In this document: positions 26,115-40,960 of the stretch, piece by piece
Layout: each line of letters opens with the position of its first letter
Position numbering within the stretch: position 1 is the stretch's first letter
NCBI GenBank assembly: GCA_030159075.1
Contig: BROG01000139.1
Coordinates: 1,267,951-1,331,950 of the forward strand
DNA from: Atrina japonica
Taxonomy: Eukaryota; Mollusca; Bivalvia; Pterioida; Pinnidae
Reading direction: 5' to 3'
DNA: 64,000 nucleotides
Notes under the pieces: model-generated
The model's input: only the letters and a program-made list of their open reading frames with translations
Databases searched by the model: none
Told to the model about the DNA's origin: nothing
Translations under genes and position numbers: made by a program

Positions 26115-29100
26115 CAAATAATTATGAATTTACTTGTACATACAAACACACTGTCATACATATAGTCATGGTACTGAACTGGTACTGAACCATACATTTA
26201 TATGAAAAATACCTTGTCATATTTGCAGAATTAGTAACTAACCTTTGTAAAAGACCATACATGTCATACTCCATACATACTAGTACATGGTCATACATTT
26301 ATATGACAAAAACCTTGTCATATTTGCACATTTAGTAACCTATGTAACAATATACATATATTATACAGACACACAGTCATACATACTAGTACATGGTCAT
26401 ACATTTATATGACAAAAACCTTGTCATATTTGCACATTTAGTAACCTATGTAACAATATACATATATTATACAGACACACAGTCATACATACTAGTACAT
26501 GGTCATACATTTATATGACAAAAACCTTTTCATATTTGCACATTTAGTAACCTATGTAATGACATACATATATTATACAGACACGGTCATACATACTAGT
26601 ACGTGGTTATAAATTTATATGACAAAAACCTTGTCATATTTGCACCTTCAGAAAACCATTGTAGTATCATACGTGTCATAATTCTAAATATATAATGATG
26701 GAGCCCTTGAATTACATTCCTTATTAAGCTTTTAAGGATTTTACGTCAAAAACATTAACTTATTGCTAAAATCAATTTTATAATCCAATACCTATCTTCC
26801 AAAGTCAAACTTTCATTCCATCCTTTTATCTATTCTTTCTCTATTTTTGTCTCTTTTCTCTCAATCTGTCTATCTTTCTCTCTACTTCCCATCTGCCCAC
26901 TTTCCATAGAACCTAAGAGTATTCTGCTTAGCCAATCAGATTTCAGGATTAGCTAAGTTAAGTAAAATTCTAAGAATGGAGTAATGCTCAAGTTATAATA
27001 CAAATGAGCCCAATCTCTTTTTGCATTCAATATCATTTATCTAAGATATAACTGTTATAAACAGACTGAAAGTGAAAAGAGTGTAATGGTTTTAATACAA
27101 TACAGAAAAAGAAATAAGTTATTTATAGAACAAAATAGAAAAAAGTATATAGATCAAAACTGAAATAAATAAAAGAGTTTCAGATAAACATATCTCTAAT
27201 TCATTCATCTCATTACAATTTTAAAATTACCGAAAGATATGTAAAACCCCTGATCTATTTTTAATTTTTAACAAAACCATGACAGAATGGTGTTGCTTTT
27301 CGGTGTGAATCAAGTTAACTACGTTGTAAACAGATTTTATCTGGGGAAGAAATGCCATAGAATTGTTATGTAAAGTGAAAAAAGACAAAAATTTGTCATT
27401 ATTAATTATTTGTTAGGTTTATTATGTGGTAAATTGTAAACAAGCAAATTTGCAACATAGCAACCTGTAATCAAAGATCATCCTGTTACACAGCAACCTG
27501 TCAACAGGTGACATTTTGTTGCATAGCAATCTGTAATCAAAGATCATCTTGTTACATAGCAACCTGTCAACAGGTGACATTTTGCTACATAGCAACCTGC
27601 TACCAAAGATCATCCTGTTACATAGCAACCTGTCAACAAGTGAAATTTGGTTACATTATAGTCTGTAATCAAAGGTCATCCTGTAACATAGCAATTTGTC
27701 ATCAAAAGTCATCCTGTTAAATAGCAGTCTGTAATCAAGGGTCATCCTGTTATATAGTAACTTGTAATCAAAGGTCATCCTGTTACATAGTAACCTGTAA
27801 TCAAAGGTCATCCTGTTACATAGTAACCTGTAATCAAAGGTCATCCTGTTACATAGTAACCTGTAATCAAAGGTCATCCTATTACATAGTAACCTGTAAT
27901 CAAAGGTCATCCTGTTACATAGTAACCTGTAATCAAAGGTCATCCTGTTACATAGTAACCTGTAATCAAAGGTCATCCTGTTACATAGTAACCTGTCAAC
28001 AGGAAGACATCTTTTCACATACCGGTAGTAATCTTGATACAGGCCAAAACAACTTGTCATATAGCAACTTGTAACTAAGGAACTTGTTATTGCATAGCAG
28101 CCGGTAAACATGTAACAACTTGTTACAAAGAAACCTGGGACTAAGCAATGAGACATTTCACAGCAAACTGTAACCAAGCAACAACAACTTGTCACACAGC
28201 AACCTGCAAACAACAGGTAACAACTTATTTCATAGCAACCTGTAAACAAGAAACATTGGGACTGGAAGTGTATGTCAACATCAAAATGCAATTTTACATG
28301 ACTGAAATACAGTGAAACTTGTATATGAAGTCCCCCTTAGGGACACAAGAAACCAGTCTTTATAGGTGGTCTTTATGTAGAGGTTGATTTGTACACAAAT
28401 GGTACTATTGGGTCTTTGTGACCAGGTGGTCTTTAATCACAGGTGGTCGCTAAAGCAGGTTTTACTGTACTTGTTTATATATTGTTGTTTAGCATCATTC
28501 CTTCATTAGCCAGCATGCCCACAACTTTTTTCAGATGCTTTTTTTTTGTAACCTTTTACCTGTCATTTTGGTCATGTAGTACAGAAAATTTTTAGGGTAC
28601 ACTGTGACCTATCAAAAAAAAAGGGGTGGGTGGGGATTTTACGAAAAAATTTTATGCCTGATAATTTTAAATCCTGTTAAGCTATAAAAAAAAGTACCAT
28701 ATTTTATGGCCAATACAGGGATGCCAACTTTAGATAATTGAAAAACAGAGTCTTAATGTGTGTGCTAAAGGCATGTGCCTGATAGAGGGGGCCGGGGGCA
28801 TGTTCCCCCAGAAAATTTTGAAAATTAGGTGCTCACAGACACATTCTCCTGGCTTAAATTAGTATATATACAACCAATGAAAAAAATTACCCAGATATTT
28901 TTTTGGAAAAATCAGAGTAGTGAATAGGAAATATGAGGTGCAGATTTTAACACAAAAAAACGGAGAAGCTCCATCCAACACGGAGAGGTTGGCATCCCTG
29001 CCAATAAATCAGAGTGGTGGATAGGTCAAATGGTCAAATTTTGGCAAGAATCCAGATTAATGTATTAGTTAGGAGTAGAATATAGGTGGTATTGACAGAG

Positions 29101-32100
29101 ATGAAAATAGGGACAGGACAACAGAAAAATACGCCATGGTTAATGTATAATAACTGGTGCTTAAACAGAGTAATACTTTGTAGTAAATGAATACAAAATG
29201 TAGATCTAAATATAGATTTGATTTCAAAAGCTTTTGCATTTTATCATATTTAATATCTCTCATATTAATTATGTGTACCGATTACGTACAACAATTTTAT
29301 ACAGTCCAGTATCTCACTTAACAATCTCGGACCTAAAAATCAACAGTTATCTACTTCCAATGACTAAGCCATGTGTGAAATATCCTCCCTATCAAGCAAT
29401 GGGTTCTCGAGATATAAAGTAGACATCATTTGTACAGAGAACTGTATTTCACTCAACAATGTCTGACCTAAAAATAAACAGGAATAATCTACTTACAATG
29501 ACTAAGCCATGTATGAAATATCATCCCTATTGTGCAAAGGGCTCTTGAGATATTGAGCGGACATGAATTGTATACAACAGTTTTTCACTTGACAATCTCA
29601 GACCTTAAAATCAACTGGAATAATCTACTAACAATGACCAAGCGGCAAAAGCCATGTATAAAATATCATCATTATCGAGCAAAACGTTCTCAAGATATTG
29701 AGCAGACACCAATTGTAAAGGGAACACTCAACAATTTCCTTAAAATCAACACGAATTATCTACTACCAATGGCTATGCCATGTATGAATTATCCTCCCTA
29801 TCGAACAATGGATTCTCAAGATATTCAGCCGACTCCTGTTTTTCACTCAACAATCTCAGACCTAAAAATCAACAGGAAATATCTACTAACAATTACCAAG
29901 CCATGTATGAAATATCATCATTATTCAGCAAAGGGTTCTCAAGATATTGAACAGACACCAATTGTACAAAGATATGTATTTCACTTAACCATTTCCTTAA
30001 AATCAACAGGAAATAGCTACTACCAATTACCAAGCCATGTATGAAATATCACCATTATTCAGCAAAGGGTTCTCAAGATATGAAGCAGAAAGAAATTAGG
30101 CTACTACATGATATACTGCACTACACCTAGTATCCTTTGACCTAAACACCAATAGGGGTCAAATAGCAACCCATTACATGGAAAATCCCTATTAAGTGAA
30201 GGAATCTTAAAATATTGGGTGGACACCATTTGTGTTGAGTACTGCATTATATATGATTATCTTTGACCTTATGACCTAAAATTCCATAGAGGGGGGGTCA
30301 TGATCTACTGCCCTCTCTCCATTATCAAATAATCAACATGCAAGTATAAAATTCTCAATTCATACATGTGGCATAATAATTACAGCAATAGGAGCTGTCT
30401 ACAATATATTTTTCAAATTGTCTAATAAATGCTAAACCTCTCTGATAGAATTAAGAATATCATGGAAAACATAATTATCTACAATGTACATCTATCATGA
30501 TTTAAACCCATAAACTTTAAGTTTTTTGGGCATGAAATACTGCTGCTCTTTCCCTACAGAACCCCGCTCCCAAGGGGTAACATTTTCATAATTTTTCTTA
30601 CCTTTCCCTATAGAGTCTCTATAGGACCCATGCCCCAGGAGTAACCATCTTCACATTTTTTCTTACCCTTACCCTAACATACCTAAATATTCCTCATTCA
30701 CGATTTTCCCTATCCTTACTTTTAACCTCTAGAACCCCTGACCAAATGATAACTGTCTCCACAATTTTACTAACCATACCCTAAAGAGTCCCCATTCACT
30801 ATTTTTCTTACCATTATCCTATAGAACCTCATATCCAGGGGTAACAGTCTTCACAATTTTTCTTACCACTCCCTAGTCCCCTTCACAATTTTTCTTACCC
30901 TTACCCTAACATGCCTAAAGAGACCCCTGACAATTTTCTTACCCATACTTTTACATGTTTAAAGGGTCCAAATTCACAATTTTTCTTACCCTTACAACCC
31001 TACAGAACCCCTTATCCAGGTATAATCTTCACAATTTTAATCTTTACCCTAGAGATGATACACTGTACATTCCAAATCTAAAAGAAATTGGCCCTATTGA
31101 TTTTTAGATGAAGTTTCCAAATGTTTTAAAATTCTACATTTATCAGCACTACAGCACATAGCAAGGCTTCATAATAGGTCTATTTGGTGACATACAAAAT
31201 GGTGAATAAACTCAAGAATAACAATAACAACCATATTGAAAATGAACAACTCATACAGGTGCAAATTACAACATTCACAGCACTGCTCTCTACATGCAAC
31301 ATGACCGACTTACCTGGCAGGTACAAAAAGCAAGGTAACCATTTGTATCTACCTTGAGTTTCCCCTGATGGAAGTGAAAAATTAGTAAAGAATATGTATA
31401 TATACACTGCATAATTAATGACATCAGCAAGTGCTCTCCTATACATAAATTGTGACATTAACTCATACACCCCTACAAAATAATGGACTAACTTTTGAAT
31501 CAATTATAAAGACCAACCTAGTAATGTTTTAGGGGGTGAATGAGTCAATATTACGAGTTTTATAAGCCAACATGAAACTGCAAAGCTAAAAATAAGTGAA
31601 ATGCTGAATATGTGTTCTTGATGTAAAGATAATTGCGCATACAAGCAATACTTTGTGATTAGTAAGCTGCCGTGTAAAAATCTTACTACATGTAGATCTG
31701 AAAAATCCCATCTTTCCTCTCGCCACTCTCCTGTTCTCTCCTCTCTCTCTCTCTCTCTCTCTCCTCTGTCATATTTTCTCTCTTTCTCTTCTTGTTGGTT
31801 TTTCCAGGTCTTTGACACAAATATGTTTTCTGATTGTAAATTACCCGGGAGCCAAAAAACAACACACAGACACACACACTGACACAGACACACACATTGA
31901 CACTTACACAGACACACACACTGACACAGACACACACATTGACACAGACACAGACACACACAAACACACACACAAACAAATTAATAGGAAGTCATTTTCA
32001 ATGTTTCATCAAATCTGTCATTATGTCATGTAAAATCAATTGAAATTTTTACTCTGATTTGGACATTTTTGTATTCATGTAATATCTATAAAGCTAGACT

Positions 32101-32784
32101 ATCTCAAAGCTGGGATATCTTAAATCTGGGACATCTTAAAGCTGTGATATCTTAAATCTGGGATATCTTAAAGCTGGGATATCTTAAATCTGTGACATCT
32201 TAAAGCTGTGATAGCTTAAATCTGGGATATCTTAAAGCTGGGATATCTTAAAGCTGGGATATCTTAAATCTGAGGCATCTTAAATTGTGATATCTTAAAT
32301 CTGGAATATCTCAAAGCTGGGATATCTTAAATCTGGGACATCTTAAAGCTGGGATATCTTAAATCTGGGACATCTTAAAGCTGTGATATCTTAAATCTGG
32401 GACATCTTAAAGCTGGGATATCTTAAATCTGAGACATCTTAAAGCTGTGATAGCTTAAATCTGGGATATCTTCAAGCTGGGATATCTTAAATCTGGGATA
32501 TCTTAAAGCTGGGATTTCTTAAATCTGGGACATCTTAAGCTAGAATAACTACAATAGGACATGTGCTGTAATGAAGGAAATACTGTATCAAACTTCAAGG
32601 CTATCTTCTTTTAATAATTATATTTTTTCATCTTTCTTCACAAAATAATTACAATATAGAGAAAATTCTGAAAAACTATAAGGATAATGTATTTTGGGGT
32701 GTAAACAATTTTAATAATACTTTTATCAAAAACTCAAGTTAAATTCTTGAGTGTTTCTCTTTGATATTATAAAATCATTATGAC

Positions 32785-32854
<70 letters not shown>

Positions 32855-35800
32855 CACACAAACACACACTCACACAGTCAACTCCACTTATAACGAAGTT
32901 AAAGGGAGATAGATTTAAACCTTATTGTAGCCAGACTTCATTATTCGGATTCATACAGCATAAAGTAATATATGCACAGGGTAGAGTAGATATCCTCACT
33001 ATAACCATTATTTCATTATATACAGTCTCGTTATAACTGGAGTTGACTGTATAAAGATAAGCCTGGATCATTTAAAACTAATAAAGTGGTATCCCCTTTA
33101 GTCGATTTTCTGGATCAACTTACATGTGCTGGAAATTTGTAGATTACTTTGGGACTATAGCCTATGAGATCTTCTTTTGGCTCCAATCCAACAATGAGAC
33201 AAAAGTCAAACAACTGCGGGTAAATCTGGGTTTGCTGGATGCGTGATTTACGAACAGTTTTACTCTGAAAACAATCAATCATCAAGTAAATTATAAATAT
33301 GATGTTTCTACACATGTAAATCTCGGTTTATAGGAATCACCAATTATTCAACCCGAATTTGCAGTTGAAGGGGGGGGGGAGATTAATCAAATCAGATTAA
33401 GTGGACTGAAGTTCTTTCGTGCTCCAATGAGAAAGAGTTTGTAGTATTCACTATATTCAAGAAAACCATACCTGAATAAAATATTTAAAGGCTTAAAAAA
33501 CAAACAAACAAAACCATAAATAAACAAAAAAATTCAAGAAAACTGTTTAATTGAAAATTGCAGCTATTCGGCTATCAGCCATGTTGAGTTTGATGCTTTA
33601 AGTAAACCAAGTGACATACGTCACCTTGTAAAAAATTGATGGTTGTGTATAAACGATTAAACAAAATACTTACAGTATTCTTACGGACAACACCACAATG
33701 GTTTATTCTTTTCTCTATTTCTTTTTCATCCACCAAACTTTCTACTTCAACTTTGTAAAAAATTATTAACAAATTATGCATAATTTCAACTAATACAGAA
33801 AATAAATTTCTGAATCTAAACTGTTAAATACTAATGTAGACATGTCAGATATTAAATCAAATGTTATATCAACATGTCAGATATTAAATCAGATGTTATA
33901 TCAACATGTCAGATATTAAATCAGATGTTATGTCAACATGTCAGATATTAAAGTAGATGAAATATCAACATTTCAGATATTAAAGCAGATGTTATATCAA
34001 CATGTCAGATATTATGTCAGATGATAAATTAAAAATTCAGATATTATGTCAGATGATATATTAACATGTCAGATATTATGTCAGATGATATATCAACATG
34101 TCAGATATTATGTCAGATGATAAATTAAAAATTCAGATATTATGTCAGATGATATATTAACATGTCAGATATTATGTCAGATGATATATTAACATGTCAG
34201 ATATTATGTCAGATGATATACTAACATGTCAGATATTATGTCAGATGATATATTAACATGTCAGATATTATGTCAGATGATATATTAACAAGTCAGAGAT
34301 TATGTCAGATGATATATTAACAAGTCAGAGATTATGTCAGATGATATATTAACATGTCAGATATTATGTCAGATGATATATTAACATGTCAGATATTATG
34401 TCAGATGATATATTAACATGTCAGATGTTATATCAGATGTTATGTCGACATGTCAGATGTTATGTCCACATATATCAAAGATGTAATGTGAACATGTCAG
34501 ATGTCATCTTGAAAATTCAGATGTTAGATCGACTTTCCTGCTAATTTTTCAACAGAATAAAAAATAAATGTTCAAAACATTGAGGTATTAGATAGAATAC
34601 CAAGTTGACAGATAGAACACCATGTTGACAGATGGGACACCAAGTTGTCAGATGGGATACTAAGTTGTCAGTTGGGAAATCAAGTTGCCAGATGGGACAT
34701 CAAGTTTTCAGGTGGGACACCAAGTTGTCAGATGGGACATCAAGATGTCAGATGGGACATCAAGATGTCAGATGGGACATCAAGTTGTCAGCAGGGACAT
34801 CATGTTGTCAGATGGGACACCAAGTTGTCAGATGGGACTTAAAGCTGTCAGATGGAACATCAAAGTTTTCAGATGGGGCATGAAGCTGTCAGATGCTATG
34901 TCAATTGGTCAGTTAATATGTAAATATGCCATATAATTTGTAAACTATTAAGATTACCACTAATCTGTTATTTATTATACTAAAAGTGGTTGGCTCAAAT
35001 AAGAATAATTTTTTTTTTTTCAATTTTGACAAAAAATAAAACATGCAGTTTATTTGACAACAGATTATTTTCGGTTTATTGTAATTGGCTAATATTTTGA
35101 CTCACAGTTTTCTAAGTCCAGGGTGAGCCCAGACTGCAATCATTTGGTAGACAAAACATTTGTGTACCATGGAGGCAATCAATGCCACTACATCAAAAGT
35201 CAGAAGTCTTCAACAAAACTGGACTTACCAACATTAACGTCTGGATGTTGTTCACCTTTTGTTGTATCCTCTGGCTTCATGTGACGAAGAACCGCAAAAG
35301 CCAAGTTGATCTTCATCTTAACCTATAGGGGAGACAATACTGTCAAACAACAGTTCTATTACAGGTCAAAGTTTATCATGATTGTTCACCATATAGGATA
35401 TTAAGTCATTCACCCCTTAAAAAACATTGGGCTTTACCTTCCATCAATGACACAGTCTAGTCCATTGTGTCTTAAAGGTGTTATTGCATGGAATTTCATA
35501 AAATTTTGTTAATCATATTTTCCACCACAAAATGTTTCTACTGGTATTCCTCTATATATGCTGATAATTTAATTTTGATTATTTTTTTCTATTATAAAAA
35601 CATACAATCATTGTTCTTAATTGGTTAAAAATCATAAATGTACTCATCTTACAAAACAATTCTTGCTATTTTGTCTCTCCACATAAACAAGACTTCTAGG
35701 AGTATTGATGAATGAATATCATGTAAAATCATTATTCAAGGAATGATGAACAATTAAAAATCATCAACCAAAACCTTCTAGACAGGCTGACAGGCAGATT

Positions 35801-38800
35801 GACAGACAGGCAGACAGACTGACAGATGGGCTGAGAGACAGATTGACAGGCTGACAGTCAGATTGACAGGCAGACAGACTAACAGATGGGCTGAGAGACA
35901 GATTGACAGGCTGACAGTCAGATTGACAGGCAGAAAGACTGACAGATGGGCTGAGAGATAGATTGACAGTCTGACAGATAGTTTGACTTACAGACTGACA
36001 GATAGGCTGATAGACTGATAGCTGGCAGATAGGCTGACAGACTTTTAACAGACGATGGGCAGACTGACAGACAGACAGACTGACGGACATACAGACAGAT
36101 AAGCTGACACACTTAACAGACAGGCTGATGGACAGGCTGACAGACAGACTGACACAGATTGACAGACAGGATGACAAACAGACAGACTGATAGACTGACA
36201 GAGAGATTGACAGACAAGCTGACAGACAAACAGATAGACTGTGAGACAGACCAACATTTAGGCTGACAGACAGGCCGACATTTAGGCTGACAGACAGACT
36301 GACATTTAGGCTGACAGACAGACTGACATTTAGGCTGATAGACTAGCAGACAGATTGACAGGCAAACAGACAGATTAACAGACTGACTGACAGATGGATG
36401 TAAACCAAACCTTTAGTCACCTACACACCCAAGAGTTTCACTGGAATTTGAATATAAAGAATCCTTCTTTGGAACAATTTCAACTTTAACTGACATAATG
36501 CATAACACATGTTAGGTTTTGACCATGTTAATGTGACAAACAACAACAGTCAGGTCAGTTGTTAATGTCAAAGAAAACACACATGATTGTACTTTTAGGT
36601 CCATGTGTGTATAAATATGTACTGTATACTTGGAAAGTTTTGCCCTGGTTATTTCTGCCCTTTAACTTTTGCCCTTTAATGTTTGCCCTTTAACCACGGA
36701 AAACATATTCACCTGGTCATAATTTGTCCTAAATCACCACTATCTCATGGATGGCATTTATGCCTGTACTTCAATTGACCTTTCCATTTATGCACGAACG
36801 ATTTTTAAATTTGATGACATCACAATACACAACACCTCGGTCATACCTCAGACCAAAATTGAAATGCATTGTGACGTCAAGAGATTTGACTAACTTTCGC
36901 AAAAATGCAAAGTGTCAATTACTTACCTGGAGCTTAAAAATGTTGGGCCACTTGCGGTCATTACAAATTCACGCTGCCATCTAAGGGTCAAAATGGCAAA
37001 CAATAAATGGCGGCGAAACTTTCCAAGTATACAGTGTAACATACATTTTTACTATACAGTTTCTTTCTGTGTTACCTAGGTGATTTATCTCTACAGAACT
37101 GACAGGTATGATAGTAACTACATCATAATGTTGTACTTCTCTGTAGTCATTTTCACCTGTTTATAATTATGGAGGTGCTGTGAGGCTATCCAAGTAGTGC
37201 AACACGTTACCGTGGATATTACGTACAGTGATGTGCCAAAACTGATGCAAGTAAGTCTAAAACACATACATGTATCTAACAAAATGTTATCTTTTTGCTA
37301 ATAGTTAAATCTAAGACATTTTTCTAACACATACATGTATCTAACAAAATGTTATCTTTTTGCTAATAGTTAAATCTAAGACATTTTTCTAACACATACA
37401 TGTATCTAACAAAATGTTATCTTTTTGCTAATAGTTAAATCTAAGACATTTTTCTAACCATATATTATCTTTTTGAAGTTTTCTCATCTTACAGGTAGCA
37501 TTAAAACACTAATCTGACCAAATGTTATCTTTTTGCCGTTTTCTAATCTTACAGGTAAATCTAATATGTTAATCTAACAAAAGATTACAAATTTTGTTAC
37601 CCGTAAATCTAAAACACAAATCTAACCAAATGTCATCCTTTTGCTGTTTTCTTATCTTACAGGTAAGTCTAAAACGCCAATCTAACCAAATGTGATCCTT
37701 TTGCTGTTTTCTAATTTTACACTTACAAGTAAGTCTAAAACATTAATCTAACCAAATGTTACCTTTGTGCTAATTTCCAACCTTACAGGTAAGTCTAAAA
37801 CATTATTCCAACCAATTGTTATTTTTTGTATTGTTTTCTAAAGTTACTAGTAAGTAACATCTAATCAAATGTATCTTTTTTGCTGTTTTCTAAAATTTAC
37901 AGGTAAGTCTAAAACATTAATCTAATCCACTGTTATCTTTTTGCTGTTTTCTATTCTTGTAGGTAAGTCTTAAACACTTATCTAACCAAATGTTACCTTT
38001 TTGCCATTTTCAATCTTACCGGTAAGTCTAAAAATCTTATCTAAACAAATGTTATCATTGTCCTGTTTTCTTATCTTACAGGTAAGTTCAAAACACAAAT
38101 CTAACCAAATGTTATCTTTTTGTTATTTTCTAATCTTACAGGTAGGTCTAAAACAATAATCTAACCTAATTTCAATGAATTAATTTGTGTTAAGAGTTAG
38201 ACCAAACCAAAGAGAATGAGTTGAGTTGCTATGGTTACACACCATATTGAACCATACATGACAATGGGTGATGGTAGAGTTACAGTAAAAATAAATCAAT
38301 GTTATATGTCGTTAGGGGAAAAAAATCAATGGAATTTCTGGAATCATTTTTACGAGTTGATGTCAACCCAATATGTCACCATACAGCCTCTAATATACCA
38401 TACCCCCTTACAACTTAACGATTACCATCAACTTGTACATTGTACCAATACTATCAGTACGTATATTGATTTTAACATATTGTCTCAATTTAGCTGTAAG
38501 GTTTGTTTTTTAAAACTTATCCACTGGCAATTTTGGCATAACTAGTCATTTTACAAAGAGACGTAAACACTGACTTTTTACAAATGCATAGGCACTGTTA
38601 TTATGTATATTACTGTACAATTATTACAGGAAACTTTCAAAATGTCAGATTTGAGGCATCAAATCACTCAAGACTCCGAGAGTAGCATAGATAAATTGTA
38701 CGATTTATCACTTCAAATGATGCTAATGACTAATTATGATAAAATCTTACCTGGCAATGTGGAGTGGATAAGGAAATCTCCACCCCAGTGGTAAAAATCT

Positions 38801-40775
38801 GTCCAATCCGAGGGCTTTCTGAGGATTGGACTTTCAGATTCTTACCATGAGGGTGGAGATTTCCGTTTCTACTCAACACACCCATGTTGGATTATTTTTT
38901 TCCCAAGTTTTTAAATGCATGTTTATGTATATTTACACAAATAAAATCTGACATAACTAGAGCCACAGAAACACACCGGCATAAACTGTACTGTGACGTC
39001 ATAAGGAAAGACAGAGTTGTCTTTCACAGGTAATTATTGCCTTTTAGGGGCAAGAGTGAGAGAAACAAGAGATCCCAGAGGGACCATGGCGCCCACCATG
39101 AAATGTTCTATGTCTGATCTATGACAGACTGTTTTTTTCTCTTCTATTCTCTTGTTCTGTGTTTGAAAATTGAATTTAAACTTAAATCCATATTTCTGTG
39201 AAATACTTTTTTCACATGATTACGGCGAAACTGAACTTGAACTGAACATATTACATTTTAAGAGAGAATGTAATTCAACATACATGTAGCCGACAGGTGC
39301 CCATCTTGGATTATGATCTCTCTGAAAATGTAATATGCACATCCCAGACCTCAGGGGTAACCTCCATAATCAATTTTGAAAAGATTGATTCAGTACATTC
39401 TGAGAAATATATACTTCCATTGTCAAAATCCTAGATGGCCACCTGTCAGCCATGTTGGAATCCAATCTCTCTGGAAATGTCATATGTACAACTAAACCTC
39501 ATGGGAAACCTCCATGTCTAATTTCAAGGAAATCCCTTCAGTCCTTTCTGAGAAATGGCAATAACAAACTTCCTATGGTCAAAATCCAAGATGGCCACCT
39601 GTCATTGGATTCCATTCTCTCTGAAAATGCAATATGCACAACTAAGCCTCATGGGAAACATTCATGTCAAATTTCAATGAGATCCCATCAGTCCTTTCTG
39701 AGAAATAGTGGCATCAAACATCCTTTGGTCAAAATCCAAGACGGCCATCTTAAGGAGACCCTTCATGTCAAATTTCAAGTCCTTTATGAGAAATAGCAGT
39801 AACAAACTTCCTTTGGTCAAAATCTAAGATGGCCACCTGTCAGCCATGTTGAATTCCGACCTCTCTAAAAATGTAATATGCACAACTAGACCTCAAGGGG
39901 AACCTTCAGGTCAAATAAATTTCAAGGAGACCCCTTCATTACTTTCTGAGAAATAGCGGTAACAAACTTCCTTTGGTCAAAATCTAAGATGGCCACCAGT
40001 TTGCCATGTTGGATTCCGATCTCTCTGAAAATGTAACATGCACAACAAGACCTCAAGGGGAACATTCATGTAAAATTTCAAGGAGAACCCTTTAGTTCTT
40101 TCTGAGAAATAACAGTAATAATCTTCCTTTGCTCAAAATCTAAGATGGCCACCTGCTGGCCATGTTGGATTCCGATCTCTCTATGCACAACTAGACCTCA
40201 AGGGGAACCTTTATGTTAAATTTAAAGGAGATCTCTTCCGTCCTTTCTGAGAAATATCAGTAACAATCTTCCTTGGTAAAATTCCAAGATTGCCCCCTGT
40301 TGGCCATGTTAGTCCTTTCTGAGAAATAGTGGTAACAAGAATTGTTCAGGACGAACACACCACAGATGCAGGGCCATATGAATAGCCCACCATCAACAAC
40401 ATCTGTTGATGATGGGCTAAAAATACACCATGGCAGAGAGGTATAACAGAACGAGTGTGTTTTTGTGAAAAGCTAACGGCTAGAGTTAAGATCCTATTTA
40501 TGCTTGTGCATTTTCAGTTTCACTAAAGGTCCTAAACCAATGCTTACACATCAACCTACAAGTAGTAATATGCGACAGTACATGCAGTACTACTTTGTAA
40601 CAGACCCAGGCTCAGATGTAGGTGTATAATAAATGTACTTCAATTAACACGGGGAAATATTAAATGTATTAGAAATATCAAATTTTCAAAGTATTGTCAT
40701 GTTGAAAATTTTGAATTTACTAGGTGGGTGTAAATACAAAATTTACAACATGACAAGTTGTCATGTTGTAAATTG

Positions 40776-40808
<33 letters not shown>

Positions 40809-40812
40809 ACAA

Positions 40813-40846
<34 letters not shown>

Positions 40847-40850
40847 ACAA

Positions 40851-40884
<34 letters not shown>

Positions 40885-40888
40885 ACAA

Positions 40889-40922
<34 letters not shown>

Positions 40923-40926
40923 ACAA

Positions 40927-40960
<34 letters not shown>

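Noticed and set aside
27656..28291. 211-codon minus-strand frame
   Set aside because: Produced by a 33-bp minisatellite; the residues repeat every 11 positions.
29532..30044. 170-codon plus-strand frame
   Set aside because: It spans the degenerate 125-bp repeat; the peptide repeats with the DNA and has no domain.
35764..36257. Minus-strand Ser/Leu/Cys/Val-rich frames
   Set aside because: Translation of a CTGACAGACAG satellite.
36900..36975. Possible exon ending CTCCAG|GTAAGT on the minus strand
   Set aside because: It lies wholly inside the TIR element at 36621-37035, and none of its frames connects sensibly to exons 2 and 3.
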